From: Mycobacterium sp. Root135
Lineage (GTDB): Bacteria; Actinomycetota; Actinomycetes; Mycobacteriales; Mycobacteriaceae
Assembly: GCF_001426545.1 (NCBI RefSeq)
Contig: NZ_LMEZ01000005.1
Location: 953,333 to 1,017,332 of the forward strand
DNA length: 64,000 nucleotides
Direction of reading: 5' to 3'
Translations under genes and position numbers: made by a program
Notes under the pieces: generated by a model
What the model was told of the DNA's origin: nothing
The model's database searches: none
The model's input: the letters and a program-made list of their open reading frames with translations, nothing else
Shown here: piece after piece, positions 50,629-59,049 of the stretch
Layout of the letters: every line of letters begins with the position of its first letter
How positions within the stretch are numbered: the first letter of the stretch is position 1

Positions 50629-51357
50629 TTACGCGGTTTCGCCGAGGATGCCGTAGATCTCGCGACGGGCATTGTTGACGACGTCGACGATGCGCTGCTG
50701 CTGTTCGGCGGACGCGGCGTGCGCGGACTGCGCGACCGCGCCCATCAGTTGGCCGACCGCTCCACGCAGGTTTGCGTGACCAGGATCGGCGCCGTCGGTG
50801 ATCTCCTCCCACGGCGGCGTCTCGATCTTCTCAGCGGCTTCGCGGCCGGCGTCGGTCAGCTCGAAGAGCTTCTTGCTGCCCTCGCCGGGTGCGCTCTTGA
50901 TCAGGTCTTCGTCGACCAGCAGTTGAAGGGTGGGGTAGACCGAGCCGGGGCTGGGCTTCCACAGGTCCTGGCTGCGCTCGGCGATCTCCTGGATCATTTC
51001 GTAGCCGTGCATGGGCCGTTCGACGAGCAGCGACAGGATGGCCGCGCGAACGTCGCCGCGCTTGCCACGACCGCGACCGCGGCCGCCGCCACGTGCGCCG
51101 CCGAAGCCGGGTCCGAATCCGGGACCACCGAAGCCAGGTCCGAATCCGGGGCCGAATCCGGGGCCGCGTCCGAAACCACGGCCGAATCCGGGGCCGAATC
51201 CGGGGCCGAAGCCGCCGTCGGCGCCTGCATCGTGCTCGGCGATCGCTTCGCGGAAGCCGCGCCGGGCGGCATGACGACGTTCGTGCATGGCGCGGCGGTC
51301 GACGGGTGAGAACCCGAAGCCGAAGGCGCCGTTGGGGGGTGTGAATGGGGTGTTCAT
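50629..51357 (-). CDS. PadR family regulator with FGPG repeats
   Basis: 242 residues from ATG 51357 with AAGGAG about 9 nt upstream. The N-terminal 90 residues are low-complexity: eight or so FGPGFG/FGRGFG units (residues about 50-86) followed by a basic GARGGGRGRGRGKRG patch that could bind nucleic acid. The PadR winged helix starts DVRAAILSLLVERPMHGYEM and contains SPGSVYPTLQLLVDEDLI. A C-terminal helix mediates dimerisation. Probably autoregulated through the CGATATATCG region upstream. Confidence 0.87.
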   Translation of the reverse strand: MNTPFTPPNGAFGFGFSPVDRRAMHERRHAARRGFREAIAEHDAGADGGFGPGFGPGFGRGFGRGPGFGPGFGPGFGGPGFGPGFGGARGGGRGRGRGKRGDVRAAILSLLVERPMHGYEMIQEIAERSQDLWKPSPGSVYPTLQLLVDEDLIKSAPGEGSKKLFELTDAGREAAEKIETPPWEEITDGADPGHANLRGAVGQLMGAVAQSAHAASAEQQQRIVDVVNNARREIYGILGETA

Positions 51358-51396
51358 GGTGTGTGTCTCCTTGGCCGGGAAACGCCGAATGCGCTT

Positions 51397-51431
51397 CCGA
51401 TACGTTGACGATATATCGAAAACTATCGCGA
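51397..51431 (-). promoter_or_regulatory. Candidate PadR operator
   Basis: The perfect palindrome CGATATATCG (51408-51417) is flanked by related CGATA half-sites at 51397-51401 and, on the opposite strand, 51425-51431 (CTATCGCG). It begins 40 nt upstream of the PadR ATG. The AT-rich core contrasts with the GC-rich surroundings. Binding by the adjacent PadR protein is inferred. Confidence 0.5.
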
Positions 51432-51450
51432 TGCAACCAATTGTGCTGAT

Positions 51451-51981
51451 TTAAATGGCGGTCCGCCCGTCGATGGCCTTGACCTGGGCCCGCGCCCAAT
51501 CGCCCTCCATGGCCGCCACCCGCAGGCCGTATTCAAGAGCCGCACCGCCGTAGAACTCGGCGTCGCTGTCGCCCCACGGCGCGAGTCCGTCGCGTAGCGC
51601 AGTCAGTCGGGCCAGCTCGGAATCGGCATGGCCGGCCGCGCTCACCATGTACTCGCGGGCATGCTCGGGCGGGACTTCGCTCAGCAGGAACACGCGCAGC
51701 AGGGACGCGCTGCGTGGTGGCGAATCGTCGCGCGGGTTGGTCACCCACCGGACCAGTTCGTGCCGTCCGGCGTCGGTGACTCGGTACTCCTTGCGGCCGC
51801 GGGGACCGACGTCGGAGACCTCGATGAGCCCGTCGGCGGCCAGTTTGTTCAGCTCCCCGTAGAGCTGGCTCTGCGTGGCGGGCCACACGTTGGCCATCGA
51901 CTGCTCGAAGCGGCGGAGGAGGTCGTAGCCGCTGCCCGGGTGTTGGGCAAGAAGGCCGAGGGCGGCGAAGCGGAGGCTCAC
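51451..51981 (-). CDS. PadR family regulator with C-terminal Vir-like domain
   Basis: 176 residues from ATG 51981. HTH at the N-terminus: RFAALGLLAQHPGSGYDLLR, WPATQSQLYGELNKLAADGLIEV, GPRGRKEYRVTDAGRHEL. The C-terminal part (PPEHAREYMVSAAGHADSEL) is of the Vir_act_alpha_C type. Phenolic or drug-like compounds are usual ligands of the family. A strong palindrome sits 9 nt upstream of the start. Confidence 0.88.
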   Translation of the reverse strand: MSLRFAALGLLAQHPGSGYDLLRRFEQSMANVWPATQSQLYGELNKLAADGLIEVSDVGPRGRKEYRVTDAGRHELVRWVTNPRDDSPPRSASLLRVFLLSEVPPEHAREYMVSAAGHADSELARLTALRDGLAPWGDSDAEFYGGAALEYGLRVAAMEGDWARAQVKAIDGRTAI

Positions 51982-51989
51982 ATAACGAG

Positions 51990-52031
51990 CGTACGGCCCG
52001 ACGTTCCAGTTGTGGAATGTCGGGCCGTACG
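51990..52031. promoter_or_regulatory. Palindrome upstream of PadR gene
   Basis: 19-bp arms (51990-52008 and 52013-52031) with one wobble and a GTTG loop, only 9 nt upstream of the PadR ATG at 51981. It could be the regulator's operator or a transcript hairpin. There is no T-tract on either side. Confidence 0.55.
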
Positions 52032-52050
52032 GTGTGTCGGGTCTGCCGAA

Positions 52051-52098
52051 CGTGACCCCAGTGCGAAATCCGGGCCGGATCTTCGCAGTGGCGTCACG
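52051..52098. terminator. Long near-perfect palindrome downstream of NCS1 permease
   Basis: Arms of 17 nt (52051-52067 and 52082-52098, two mismatches) enclose ATCCGG-G-CCGGAT, giving an almost continuous 23-bp stem. It starts 19 nt beyond the permease stop on the minus strand, so it is a plausible terminator or transcript-stabilising hairpin. Confidence 0.55.
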
Positions 52099-52116
52099 CT
52101 CGGTGCAGTTCGGCGC

Positions 52117-53685
52117 TTAGGCGGTGCCCTCCGCGTCGACGAGCGTGGCACCTTCTGGCAGTCGCAGCGCCGGCGAGCGCCACGGGCCGCGGGTGGCCAG
52201 CAGGTAGTACAGGACGAAGGCCACGCCACAGCCGATGAACCAGCTGTACTGCGCCGCACCCGCCATCCCAAACACGATGCCGCCGAGCAACACTGGTGCC
52301 ATCGCCAGGACCGCGCCGACGACGGTCGCCGTGACCGCGGCCAGGTTGTAGCCCTTCGAGTACCAGTAGTTCGCCGACTTGGACATGGTGAACAGGTCGT
52401 CGACGACGATCTTTTGCTTGCGAATCAGGTAGAAGTCGGCAATCAGCACACCGAACAGCGGGCCGATGAACGCGCCGAGGGTCTCGAGCGTGTAGTGGAT
52501 GACTTCGGGGTTGTTGTAGAGGTTCCACGGCGTGAGCAGCACCGAACCGACGGCGGCGATCATTCCGCCCATCCGCCAGCTGATCTTCTGCGGGCTGACG
52601 TTGGAGAAGTCGAATGCGGGCGAGATGAAGTTGGCCACGATGTTGATGCCGATGGTGGCGATGGTGAACGTCAACGCGCCCAACACGATTGCGGTCACGC
52701 TGTCGATGCGGGCGACGGTGGCGACCGGATCGGTGAGCAACTCGCCGAACACCGGCACCGTCGCGGCCGCCGTCACGACGACGAGCAACGAGAACACCAG
52801 GAAGTTGACCGGCAGGCCGAGGAAGTTGCCCTTCTTAACCGCCGCATAGCTCTTGCCGTAACGGGCGAAGTCGCCGAAGTTCAGCATCGGGCCGGAGAAG
52901 TAGGACACCACCAGCGCGATCGCGCCGAGCATGACGACGAGCGTGTTGCCCTTCTTCTCGCCACCGAGGTTGAGGCTGACGTGCCACCCCGACTTCCACA
53001 ACAGGTAGCCGCAGAGGATGAACATCACCACGTAGACGGCGGGGCCGCAGAAGTCGATGAACTTGCGGATGGACTCCATGCCGCGCCAGAACACGGCCGC
53101 CTGCAGAATCCACAGCAGCGTGAAGCTGCCCCACCCGAGCAACGACAGCCCGGTGAAGCCGTACTGGTCGACGTCGGCGTACGGCGCGAGGCCGGGGAAC
53201 AGCTTGAGCAGCACGACGTCCAGCGCCGCGGAGGCCAGATAGGTCTGAATTCCGTACCACGCCACCGCGATCAGCCCACGGATGATGGCCGGGATGTTGG
53301 CCCCGAGCACGCCGAACGAGCTGCGGCACACCACCGGATACGGCACGCCGGCCTGCTGGCTCGGCTTGGCGACCAGGTTGCACAGGAAGTAGACGATCAC
53401 GATGCCGACCAACAGGGCGATCAGCACCTGCCAGCTGGCCAGGCCGAGGGCGAACAGGCTGCCCGCGGTGACGTATCCGCCGACGCTGTGCACGTCGGAC
53501 ATCCAGAACGCGAAGATGTTGTACGACGACCAGGTCTGCTTGCCGAGTGGCGCGAGATCCTCGTTGGTCAGCTGAGGGTCGTAGCCGTCCTTGATCACCC
53601 CGCCGCCGACCGGATGGCCTGCGGCCTCGACGATGTCGCCGACGGCGATCACCGCGCTTGCCGGTGGTTCCTTTACCTCTGTCAT
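52117..53685 (-). CDS. NCS1-family nucleobase/hydantoin/allantoin-type permease
   Basis: 522 residues, twelve predicted membrane helices. NCS1 features: QTWSSYNIFAFWMSDVHSVGGY in helix 1, GVPYPVVCRSSFGVLGANIP, YGIQTYLASAALDVV, SYFSGPMLNFGDFARYGKS. Transporters of this family take up uracil, cytosine, allantoin, hydantoins or thiamine-like compounds with Na+ or H+. The substrate cannot be read from sequence. The GntR regulator lies upstream on the same strand, and no catabolic gene for purines or pyrimidines is nearby. Confidence 0.9.
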   Translation of the reverse strand: MTEVKEPPASAVIAVGDIVEAAGHPVGGGVIKDGYDPQLTNEDLAPLGKQTWSSYNIFAFWMSDVHSVGGYVTAGSLFALGLASWQVLIALLVGIVIVYFLCNLVAKPSQQAGVPYPVVCRSSFGVLGANIPAIIRGLIAVAWYGIQTYLASAALDVVLLKLFPGLAPYADVDQYGFTGLSLLGWGSFTLLWILQAAVFWRGMESIRKFIDFCGPAVYVVMFILCGYLLWKSGWHVSLNLGGEKKGNTLVVMLGAIALVVSYFSGPMLNFGDFARYGKSYAAVKKGNFLGLPVNFLVFSLLVVVTAAATVPVFGELLTDPVATVARIDSVTAIVLGALTFTIATIGINIVANFISPAFDFSNVSPQKISWRMGGMIAAVGSVLLTPWNLYNNPEVIHYTLETLGAFIGPLFGVLIADFYLIRKQKIVVDDLFTMSKSANYWYSKGYNLAAVTATVVGAVLAMAPVLLGGIVFGMAGAAQYSWFIGCGVAFVLYYLLATRGPWRSPALRLPEGATLVDAEGTA

Positions 53686-53779
53686 TGCCAGCTCCTGATC
53701 GTGTGCACGTGTTGCGATGCGATTGGGAAAAGCTAGCGGCGAGTTGTTGCGGTGCCGTTGCGGCGAAAATATATTCTGG

Positions 53780-54490
53780 TCAGCCCTCGTCGGCGACGAG
53801 ACCGGTGTCGACCGGCAGCGTCGCGACCACCTCGTTGAGTCGTCGGTGATGGGCGGCGCTGGTGGTCAACAACCGGTCGACGTCGCGGTCGAGGAAGGCC
53901 TCTAGCATCTCGCCGTGGTCTTCGTGCAGGCGCGCGCGTTGGGAATGTTCGACGTGCACCATCACCTGGACGGGTTCGGTGATGTTCCAAGCTGATTCGA
54001 GCATGTGGATGAGGCGGAGCATCCCCGACGGTCGGGTCAGGCCCATGTGGAAGATGCGGCTCTGTCGGTGGTAGGCCTGTGGATCGTCGACGGTCACGGC
54101 ATCTTCGAGAAGTTGATTGGCGTGAGTGACGTGCGCGCGCTCGGCGTCGGTCGCGCGGACGACGGCAGCGGCCAACGCTGCGGACTCCAATGTCTCACGG
54201 ACGATGTACATTTCGGCGAGCTCGCTGGCGGTCAGCTGCGCGACGGCGTAGCCGACGTTGGTCTGATGCGCGACGAGTCCTTCTCCCGTCAGCGTCTTCA
54301 GGCTCTCCCTGATGGGGATGGGACTGACGCCGAAGAGCTCGGCGACCTCGCTGACGGGGATCGGGGTGCCCGGGGGCACCGCGCCGTCGAGGATGACGCG
54401 GCGCAGCTCGTCGACGATGCCCTGTTGGGAGAACCCGGCCCGGTTGACCGCGAGTGGCAGCGTCCAAGCGGAGTGGCGGCGGGCCGACAT
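53780..54490 (-). CDS. GntR family regulator (FadR/FCD subfamily)
   Basis: 236 residues from ATG 54490 (MSARRHSAWTLPLAVNRAGF). Winged helix: IVDELRRVILDGAVPPGTPI, VSEVAELFGVSPIPIRESLKTL. FCD ligand domain with metal-type ligands in YIVRETLESAAL, HRQSRIFHMGL and TTSAAHHRRL. Divergent from the carotenoid oxygenase gene and upstream of the permease, so it may control both. An operator-like repeat lies in the 117-nt divergent gap. Confidence 0.88.
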   Translation of the reverse strand: MSARRHSAWTLPLAVNRAGFSQQGIVDELRRVILDGAVPPGTPIPVSEVAELFGVSPIPIRESLKTLTGEGLVAHQTNVGYAVAQLTASELAEMYIVRETLESAALAAAVVRATDAERAHVTHANQLLEDAVTVDDPQAYHRQSRIFHMGLTRPSGMLRLIHMLESAWNITEPVQVMVHVEHSQRARLHEDHGEMLEAFLDRDVDRLLTTSAAHHRRLNEVVATLPVDTGLVADEG

Positions 54491-54548
54491 CGCTTCATCC
54501 TGCCCCGGTTTCGGGTCGGTGGCGAGACAGCCACATTCCACCATTGAC

Positions 54549-54569
54549 ATGTCACTGGTGGAGTGTCAT
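54549..54569. promoter_or_regulatory. Candidate GntR operator
   Basis: ATGTCACT-N5-AGTGTCAT (54549-54556, 54562-54569) is an inverted repeat with one mismatch, overlapping the perfect palindrome TGACATGTCA (54545-54554). It lies 38 nt before the carotenoid oxygenase start and 58 nt before the GntR start. Confidence 0.6.
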
Positions 54570-54607
54570 CGTGGACGGGACCACCCTCAGCCCAGGGAGC
54601 ACTTGAC

Positions 54608-55954
54608 ATGACTGACACTCACACCGAGACGACCGACGCCCAGCAGGCCGACGTGCGCGAAGACGGCGGCTTCTTTCAGCGCGGGAACTACGCGCCGGTG
54701 GCCGACGAACTCACCGAATTCGACCTGACGGTCGAGGGTTCCATTCCACCCGAACTCGACGGCTGGTACCTCCGCAACGGCCCCAACCCGCGCAAGTCCA
54801 CCGGGCACTGGTTCACCGGCGACGGCATGATCCACGGCATTCGCGTCGAAAATGGACGCGCCGCCTGGTACCGCAACCGCTGGGTTCGCACCGAAAGCTT
54901 CGACGACGACGTCCCGCTCTACAACGCCGACGGCACCCGCAATCTGCGTTCGGCGGTGTCCAACACCCACGTCGTCAACCACGCGGGCAAGACGCTGGCG
55001 CTGGTGGAGTCGTCCCTGCCGTACGAGGTCACCAACGACCTCCAGACGGTCGGCGCCTACGACTTCGGCGGCCAGCTGGTCGACTCGATGACCGCCCACC
55101 CCAAGATCTGCCCCACCACCGGCGAGATGCACTTCTTCGGATACGGAAACCTCTTCGAGCCCTACGTCACCTACCACCGCGTCGACGCCAACGGGACACT
55201 GACCGTCAACCGGCCGGTCGACGTCCCGGCGTTGACGATGATGCACGACTTCGCGCTCACCGCCGAGCACGTCATCTTCATGGACCTGCCCATCGTGTTC
55301 AACGTCGAGGCGGCCGGTGCAGGCAAGATGCCCTTCCGCTGGGACGACGGGTACGGCGCTCGCCTCGGCGTCATGCGACGAGACGACCCGTTCGGTCCGA
55401 TCCGCTGGTTCGACGTCGACCCGTGTTACGTGTTCCACGTCGCGAACTCCTACGACGTGGGCAATTCGATTGTGCTGCAGGCGGTTCGGTACCCCGAGCT
55501 GTGGCGTGAGAACGCCGGATTCGAGCAGGATGCGTGGATGTGGACCTGGACGATCGATCTGACCACCGGCACCGTCAGCGAGCAGCAACTCGACGACCGT
55601 TCAGTGGAGTTCCCCCGCATCGACGACCGGCTGGCAGGCCTTCAGGCCCGCTACGCCGTGTCGGTGGGTGAGGACAGGCTGGTGCGCCACGACCTGACCA
55701 CCGGCAGCGCGATCGAGCATCCGTTCGGCACGGCCGCCTCACCCGGTGTTCCCGGCGAAGCGGTCTTCGTCCCGGGCAGCGGGCCGGCCGACGAGTCCAA
55801 CGGCTACTACCTGGGCTACGTCTACGACGCCGCGCGCGACGGCAGCGACCTGGTGATCCTCGACGCGTCCGACTTCGCCGGAGCCCCGGTCGCGACGATC
55901 AAACTGCCGCAGCGCGTGCCGTTCGGCTTCCACGGCAACTGGATAGGTGCCTAG
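54608..55954 (+). CDS. Carotenoid cleavage oxygenase family protein
   Basis: 448 residues from ATG 54608. Seven-bladed propeller dioxygenase; the four iron ligands are visible as H164 (TAHPKICP), H213 (MMHDFALT), H277 (YVFHVANSYD) and H442 (GFHGNWI). The N-terminus GWYLRNGPNPRKSTGHWFTG is the family start. Mycobacterial members cleave apocarotenoids or stilbene-like compounds such as lignostilbenes and resveratrol. Here it is divergent from a GntR regulator. Confidence 0.92.
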   Translation: MTDTHTETTDAQQADVREDGGFFQRGNYAPVADELTEFDLTVEGSIPPELDGWYLRNGPNPRKSTGHWFTGDGMIHGIRVENGRAAWYRNRWVRTESFDDDVPLYNADGTRNLRSAVSNTHVVNHAGKTLALVESSLPYEVTNDLQTVGAYDFGGQLVDSMTAHPKICPTTGEMHFFGYGNLFEPYVTYHRVDANGTLTVNRPVDVPALTMMHDFALTAEHVIFMDLPIVFNVEAAGAGKMPFRWDDGYGARLGVMRRDDPFGPIRWFDVDPCYVFHVANSYDVGNSIVLQAVRYPELWRENAGFEQDAWMWTWTIDLTTGTVSEQQLDDRSVEFPRIDDRLAGLQARYAVSVGEDRLVRHDLTTGSAIEHPFGTAASPGVPGEAVFVPGSGPADESNGYYLGYVYDAARDGSDLVILDASDFAGAPVATIKLPQRVPFGFHGNWIGA

Positions 55955-55956
55955 CG

Positions 55957-56394
55957 TCAAACGGCGGGGGCGGCCAGCGGCGGGCGGCCGTGGCACGACC
56001 GGAAACGGCTGCCGCTGCCGCAGAAGCACGGGTCGCTGCGCGGGATCGGCAGCATGTACACGTGGTCCTCGCGAACGCGGGCCATCGCATCCTGCAGTCG
56101 GTGGGCCGGGGCAGGCACGTGCCGATGCGTCATCCAGGCGATCGCAACGGCGAGCGCCCCGAGCAGCATGACGATCTTGACGGCCTCGCCCGTGGATTGG
56201 CGAAAGCGAAACCAGGCCGCGACCTCGACGCTTTGACGTTCGAGGGCCTTCGCGATCTGCTCGCTGGACGGCATGCCGGTCCGGAGTTCCTCGAGCAGGG
56301 CGTCCTGGAGGTGGCTCAGCTCGCCGAGGGTCATGCCGACGAGCACGGCCTCGACGTGCGCGTCGGCCGACAACACGTCTACTGATGTGTACAT
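55957..56394 (-). CDS. SEC-C motif membrane-anchored protein
   Basis: 145 residues from ATG 56394, with GGGGGGA 4 nt upstream. An N-terminal helical part (LGELSHLQDALLEELRTGM) is followed by one transmembrane helix (AVKIVMLLGALAVAIAWMT) and a C-terminal SEC-C zinc motif, SDPCFCGSGSRFRSCHG. SEC-C motifs are zinc modules found at the end of SecA and in many otherwise unrelated proteins. Its stop is 2 nt from the stop of the convergent carotenoid oxygenase gene. Function unknown. Confidence 0.8.
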   Translation of the reverse strand: MYTSVDVLSADAHVEAVLVGMTLGELSHLQDALLEELRTGMPSSEQIAKALERQSVEVAAWFRFRQSTGEAVKIVMLLGALAVAIAWMTHRHVPAPAHRLQDAMARVREDHVYMLPIPRSDPCFCGSGSRFRSCHGRPPLAAPAV

Positions 56395-56519
56395 AGGTCC
56401 CCCCGAACACTTGCGTCTCCCCAGACGCATCCATCCTCACGCTAGCGGGGGACGGCGTCCGGCGAATCGGGGAAAACCCTCGCAACCCCGGCGATCTTCG
56501 CCCGGTCTAGGGTGTCCCG

Positions 56520-56903
56520 ATGGCTGTCAAGTGGCTCGACGATCCCGAGGATCACGACTACGCCGCGGCAGCGGACTACCTGAGCCTCATCAGCGAAGCC
56601 GACCAGTGTGCGGCGACGGTCGACGCGCTCCGGGCCGCGGACACCACACCGCGCAAGGCCAAGGACGTGCTTCGGGCCGCCCGCCTCGAATTGCTGCCCG
56701 CCACGAATCCGCGCGTCACGACCGATCTCGCGAAGATCGATGCGGGGAAGAAGCTTTCACCGGTGCTGCTGGTTCGCGGACGGGTTCTCGACGGCGTGGC
56801 GTTGCAGATCGCCGACGGGTACCACCGCGTCTGCGCAAGCTATCTGACAGACGAGAACACCCCCATTCCGTGTCGTCTGGTGTCCTGGCAAGCCACGAAC
56901 TGA
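56520..56903 (+). CDS. Conserved hypothetical protein with ParB-like motif
   Basis: 127 residues (MAVKWLDDPEDHDYAAAADY). The C-terminal half, LSPVLLVRGRVLDGVALQIADGYHRVCASYL, resembles the ParB/sulfiredoxin-type DGYHR segment, but the rest of that fold is too short to confirm. No membrane helix. It ends one nucleotide before the ATG of the antiporter and is probably co-transcribed with it. Confidence 0.72.
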   Translation: MAVKWLDDPEDHDYAAAADYLSLISEADQCAATVDALRAADTTPRKAKDVLRAARLELLPATNPRVTTDLAKIDAGKKLSPVLLVRGRVLDGVALQIADGYHRVCASYLTDENTPIPCRLVSWQATN

Positions 56904-56904
56904 G

Positions 56905-58071
56905 ATGAGGCACATGGGGTTCGGCACGCTGGCCCTTCTCGTCGTCGCCGGTCTGGCGGGTCCGCTGCTGGCCTCGGTGCCACGGCTGCGTCTCCCCGTG
57001 GTGATCGGTGAGCTCGTAGTGGGAATCATCTTGGGGAAGAGCGGCTTTGGGGTCCTCGACCACACCGACCCCACGCTCGAACTGCTGGCCAACGTCGGCT
57101 TCGCCCTGGTGATGTTCGTGGTCGGAACGCACGTGCCCATCCGCGATCGCGAGCAACGCTCGGCGGTGCCGGCGGCGCTGCTCCGCGCCATCCTGGTGGG
57201 CGCGGTCGCCGCCTGCCTCGGCGTCGGCCTCGCAGAGATCTTCGGCACCGGCCACGCTGCGCTCTACGCCGTGTTGATGGCCTCGTCGTCCGCGGCGCTC
57301 GCGCTCCCCATCATCGGCGACCTCAAGCTGACGGGGCCACCCGTTCTGTCCCTCACCGCCCAGATTGCGATGGCCGACACCGCATGCATCGTGTTGCTGC
57401 CCTTGGTCATCGACCCGGCCAGGGCGCCGCGGGCGGCGCTCGGTGCGCTGGCGATAGCGGCGTGCGCGGCGGTTCTGTACGTAGTGCTGAGGTGGGCCAA
57501 CGCCAAGGGGTTTCGCAAGCGGCTGCACAAGTACTCGGAGAAACAGAAGTTCGCCCTCGAGCTACGCGTGAACCTCGCAATCCTGTTCGGGCTGGCGGCG
57601 CTGGCCATCAGCACGCACGTCTCGATCATGCTGGCCGGCTTCGCCCTTGGGCTGGTGGTCGCGTCGATCGGCCAACCACGCCGGTTGGCGCGGCAGCTGT
57701 TCGGCATCACCGAGGGGTTCTTCGGGCCGCTGTTCTTCGTCTGGCTGGGTGCCTCGCTGCAGGTCCGCGACCTCGTCGACGACCCGCAGTTCATCCTGCT
57801 CGGCGTGGCCCTGGGGGTCGGGGCGATCCTCGCTCACTCCGTCGGGCGGATCCTCAAACAGCCCATGACGCTGGCGGTGTTGTCGGCAGCGCAGCTCGGC
57901 GTCCCCGTCGCGGCGGCGACGGTCGGCACCGAGGAGCACCTGCTGCTCCCCGGAGAGCCGGCGGCTCTGGTGTTGGGGGCGCTCATCACCATCGCGGCCG
58001 CCTCCGCCGCCGGGGTGATCGCCGCCCGAACTAACCGGTCGACGCCCCAGCCCGGTGTGCATTCGGACTGA
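56905..58071 (+). CDS. Monovalent cation:proton antiporter (CPA2-like)
   Basis: 388 residues from ATG 56905 (ATG 56914 also possible). Ten to twelve membrane helices; VVIGELVVGIILGKSGFG is the typical first-helix motif of CPA2 transporters and AQIAMADTACIVLLPLV carries the ion-binding Asp. No regulatory RCK/TrkA domain is present, so it is a short KefB-like form. The last 41 nt overlap the 3' end of the convergent AraC gene. Confidence 0.88.
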   Translation: MRHMGFGTLALLVVAGLAGPLLASVPRLRLPVVIGELVVGIILGKSGFGVLDHTDPTLELLANVGFALVMFVVGTHVPIRDREQRSAVPAALLRAILVGAVAACLGVGLAEIFGTGHAALYAVLMASSSAALALPIIGDLKLTGPPVLSLTAQIAMADTACIVLLPLVIDPARAPRAALGALAIAACAAVLYVVLRWANAKGFRKRLHKYSEKQKFALELRVNLAILFGLAALAISTHVSIMLAGFALGLVVASIGQPRRLARQLFGITEGFFGPLFFVWLGASLQVRDLVDDPQFILLGVALGVGAILAHSVGRILKQPMTLAVLSAAQLGVPVAAATVGTEEHLLLPGEPAALVLGALITIAAASAAGVIAARTNRSTPQPGVHSD

Positions 58072-58969
58072 CGCCGTATGCGCGTTTGAACGCGCTGCTC
58101 AACGCGAACGGCGTGCCGTACCCGACGTGGCGCGCGACCGACGCGATCGTCGCACCGTCGGCCCGCAGCAGGTCCGCCGCCAGCGCCAGACGCCATCCCG
58201 TCAGGAACGCTATCGGTGGTTCGCCGACCTGCTCGGCGAACCTACGGGCGAAGGCCGCACGCGAGGAGCCAACGGCCGCAGCGAGATTGGCGACCGTCCA
58301 CGGATGCGCCGGGTTGTCGTACATCAGCCGCAATGCGGGACCGACGACGGGATCGTGCTCGGCATGCCACCAGGTGGGTGCCCGCTCGTCATGGTCGAAC
58401 CAGGTGCGCAGCACGTCCATCAGCAGCAGGTCGAGCAGTCGGTCGAGATAGGCAGCCTGGCCGGGGCCGTCGCGACCCGACTCATTGGCGAGCAGCCCCA
58501 CCAGCGGGGTGTGCCACTCGTCGTGTCGAAGCACCAGCACGGTCGGAAGTGCTTGCAGTAGGCGGGAACTCACCTCGCTGCGACCCTCGTAGGCGCATAC
58601 GACGGCGCGGTCGGCGCCGGATGCGGTGTTTCCCCACGTGCGCACCCCGACCGACATCTCGAAGCGCAGATCCTCCCCGCGCAGCGTCGTGCAGCGGTTT
58701 CCTGGGTGGACGACGACCTGCGGTGTGGTGAGCGCGCGGTCGGCGAACAGGTAGTGCTCCACGCCGCGCGCGACGGCGACGTCACCGGGCCCAAGCTCGA
58801 ACGACCCGCCGGAATCCGTCACGATCACCGCGTCGCCCTGCGTCATGCAGATCAGGGTCAGCGGAGCCTCGTCCTGGATGCGCATCGACCACGGCGGATC
58901 CAGGGAGAGTCGGAGCACGAACGCTCCCCGGGCCCGCACCCCGTCGAGTAGTCCGCCGAGCGCATCCAT
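58031..58969 (-). CDS. AraC family transcriptional regulator
   Basis: 312 residues. An N-terminal cupin (AraC_binding_2-like) with GDAVIVTDSGGSFELGPGDV is followed by a C-terminal double HTH: WTVANLAAAVGSSRAAFARR and TIASVARHVGYGTPFALSSAFKRAYG. Cupin AraC regulators of this kind often control small redox or membrane proteins. It is divergent from the DUF1772 gene with 80 nt between, its likely target. Confidence 0.9.
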   Translation of the reverse strand: MDALGGLLDGVRARGAFVLRLSLDPPWSMRIQDEAPLTLICMTQGDAVIVTDSGGSFELGPGDVAVARGVEHYLFADRALTTPQVVVHPGNRCTTLRGEDLRFEMSVGVRTWGNTASGADRAVVCAYEGRSEVSSRLLQALPTVLVLRHDEWHTPLVGLLANESGRDGPGQAAYLDRLLDLLLMDVLRTWFDHDERAPTWWHAEHDPVVGPALRLMYDNPAHPWTVANLAAAVGSSRAAFARRFAEQVGEPPIAFLTGWRLALAADLLRADGATIASVARHVGYGTPFALSSAFKRAYGVSPNAHRAGASTG

Positions 58970-59049
58970 GCTCCGAATGTAGACGCCTGCGTATGTATTC
59001 GGGAGTCCTGGCGATGGATCGTCTCGGCGCTGACCGTTTGACTGAGCTC

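Noticed and set aside
50940..51250. Repetitive DNA in the PadR gene as a non-coding tandem repeat
   Set aside because: The repeats keep frame (FGPGFG units) within a gene with a strong ribosome site and an intact PadR domain, so they are coding.
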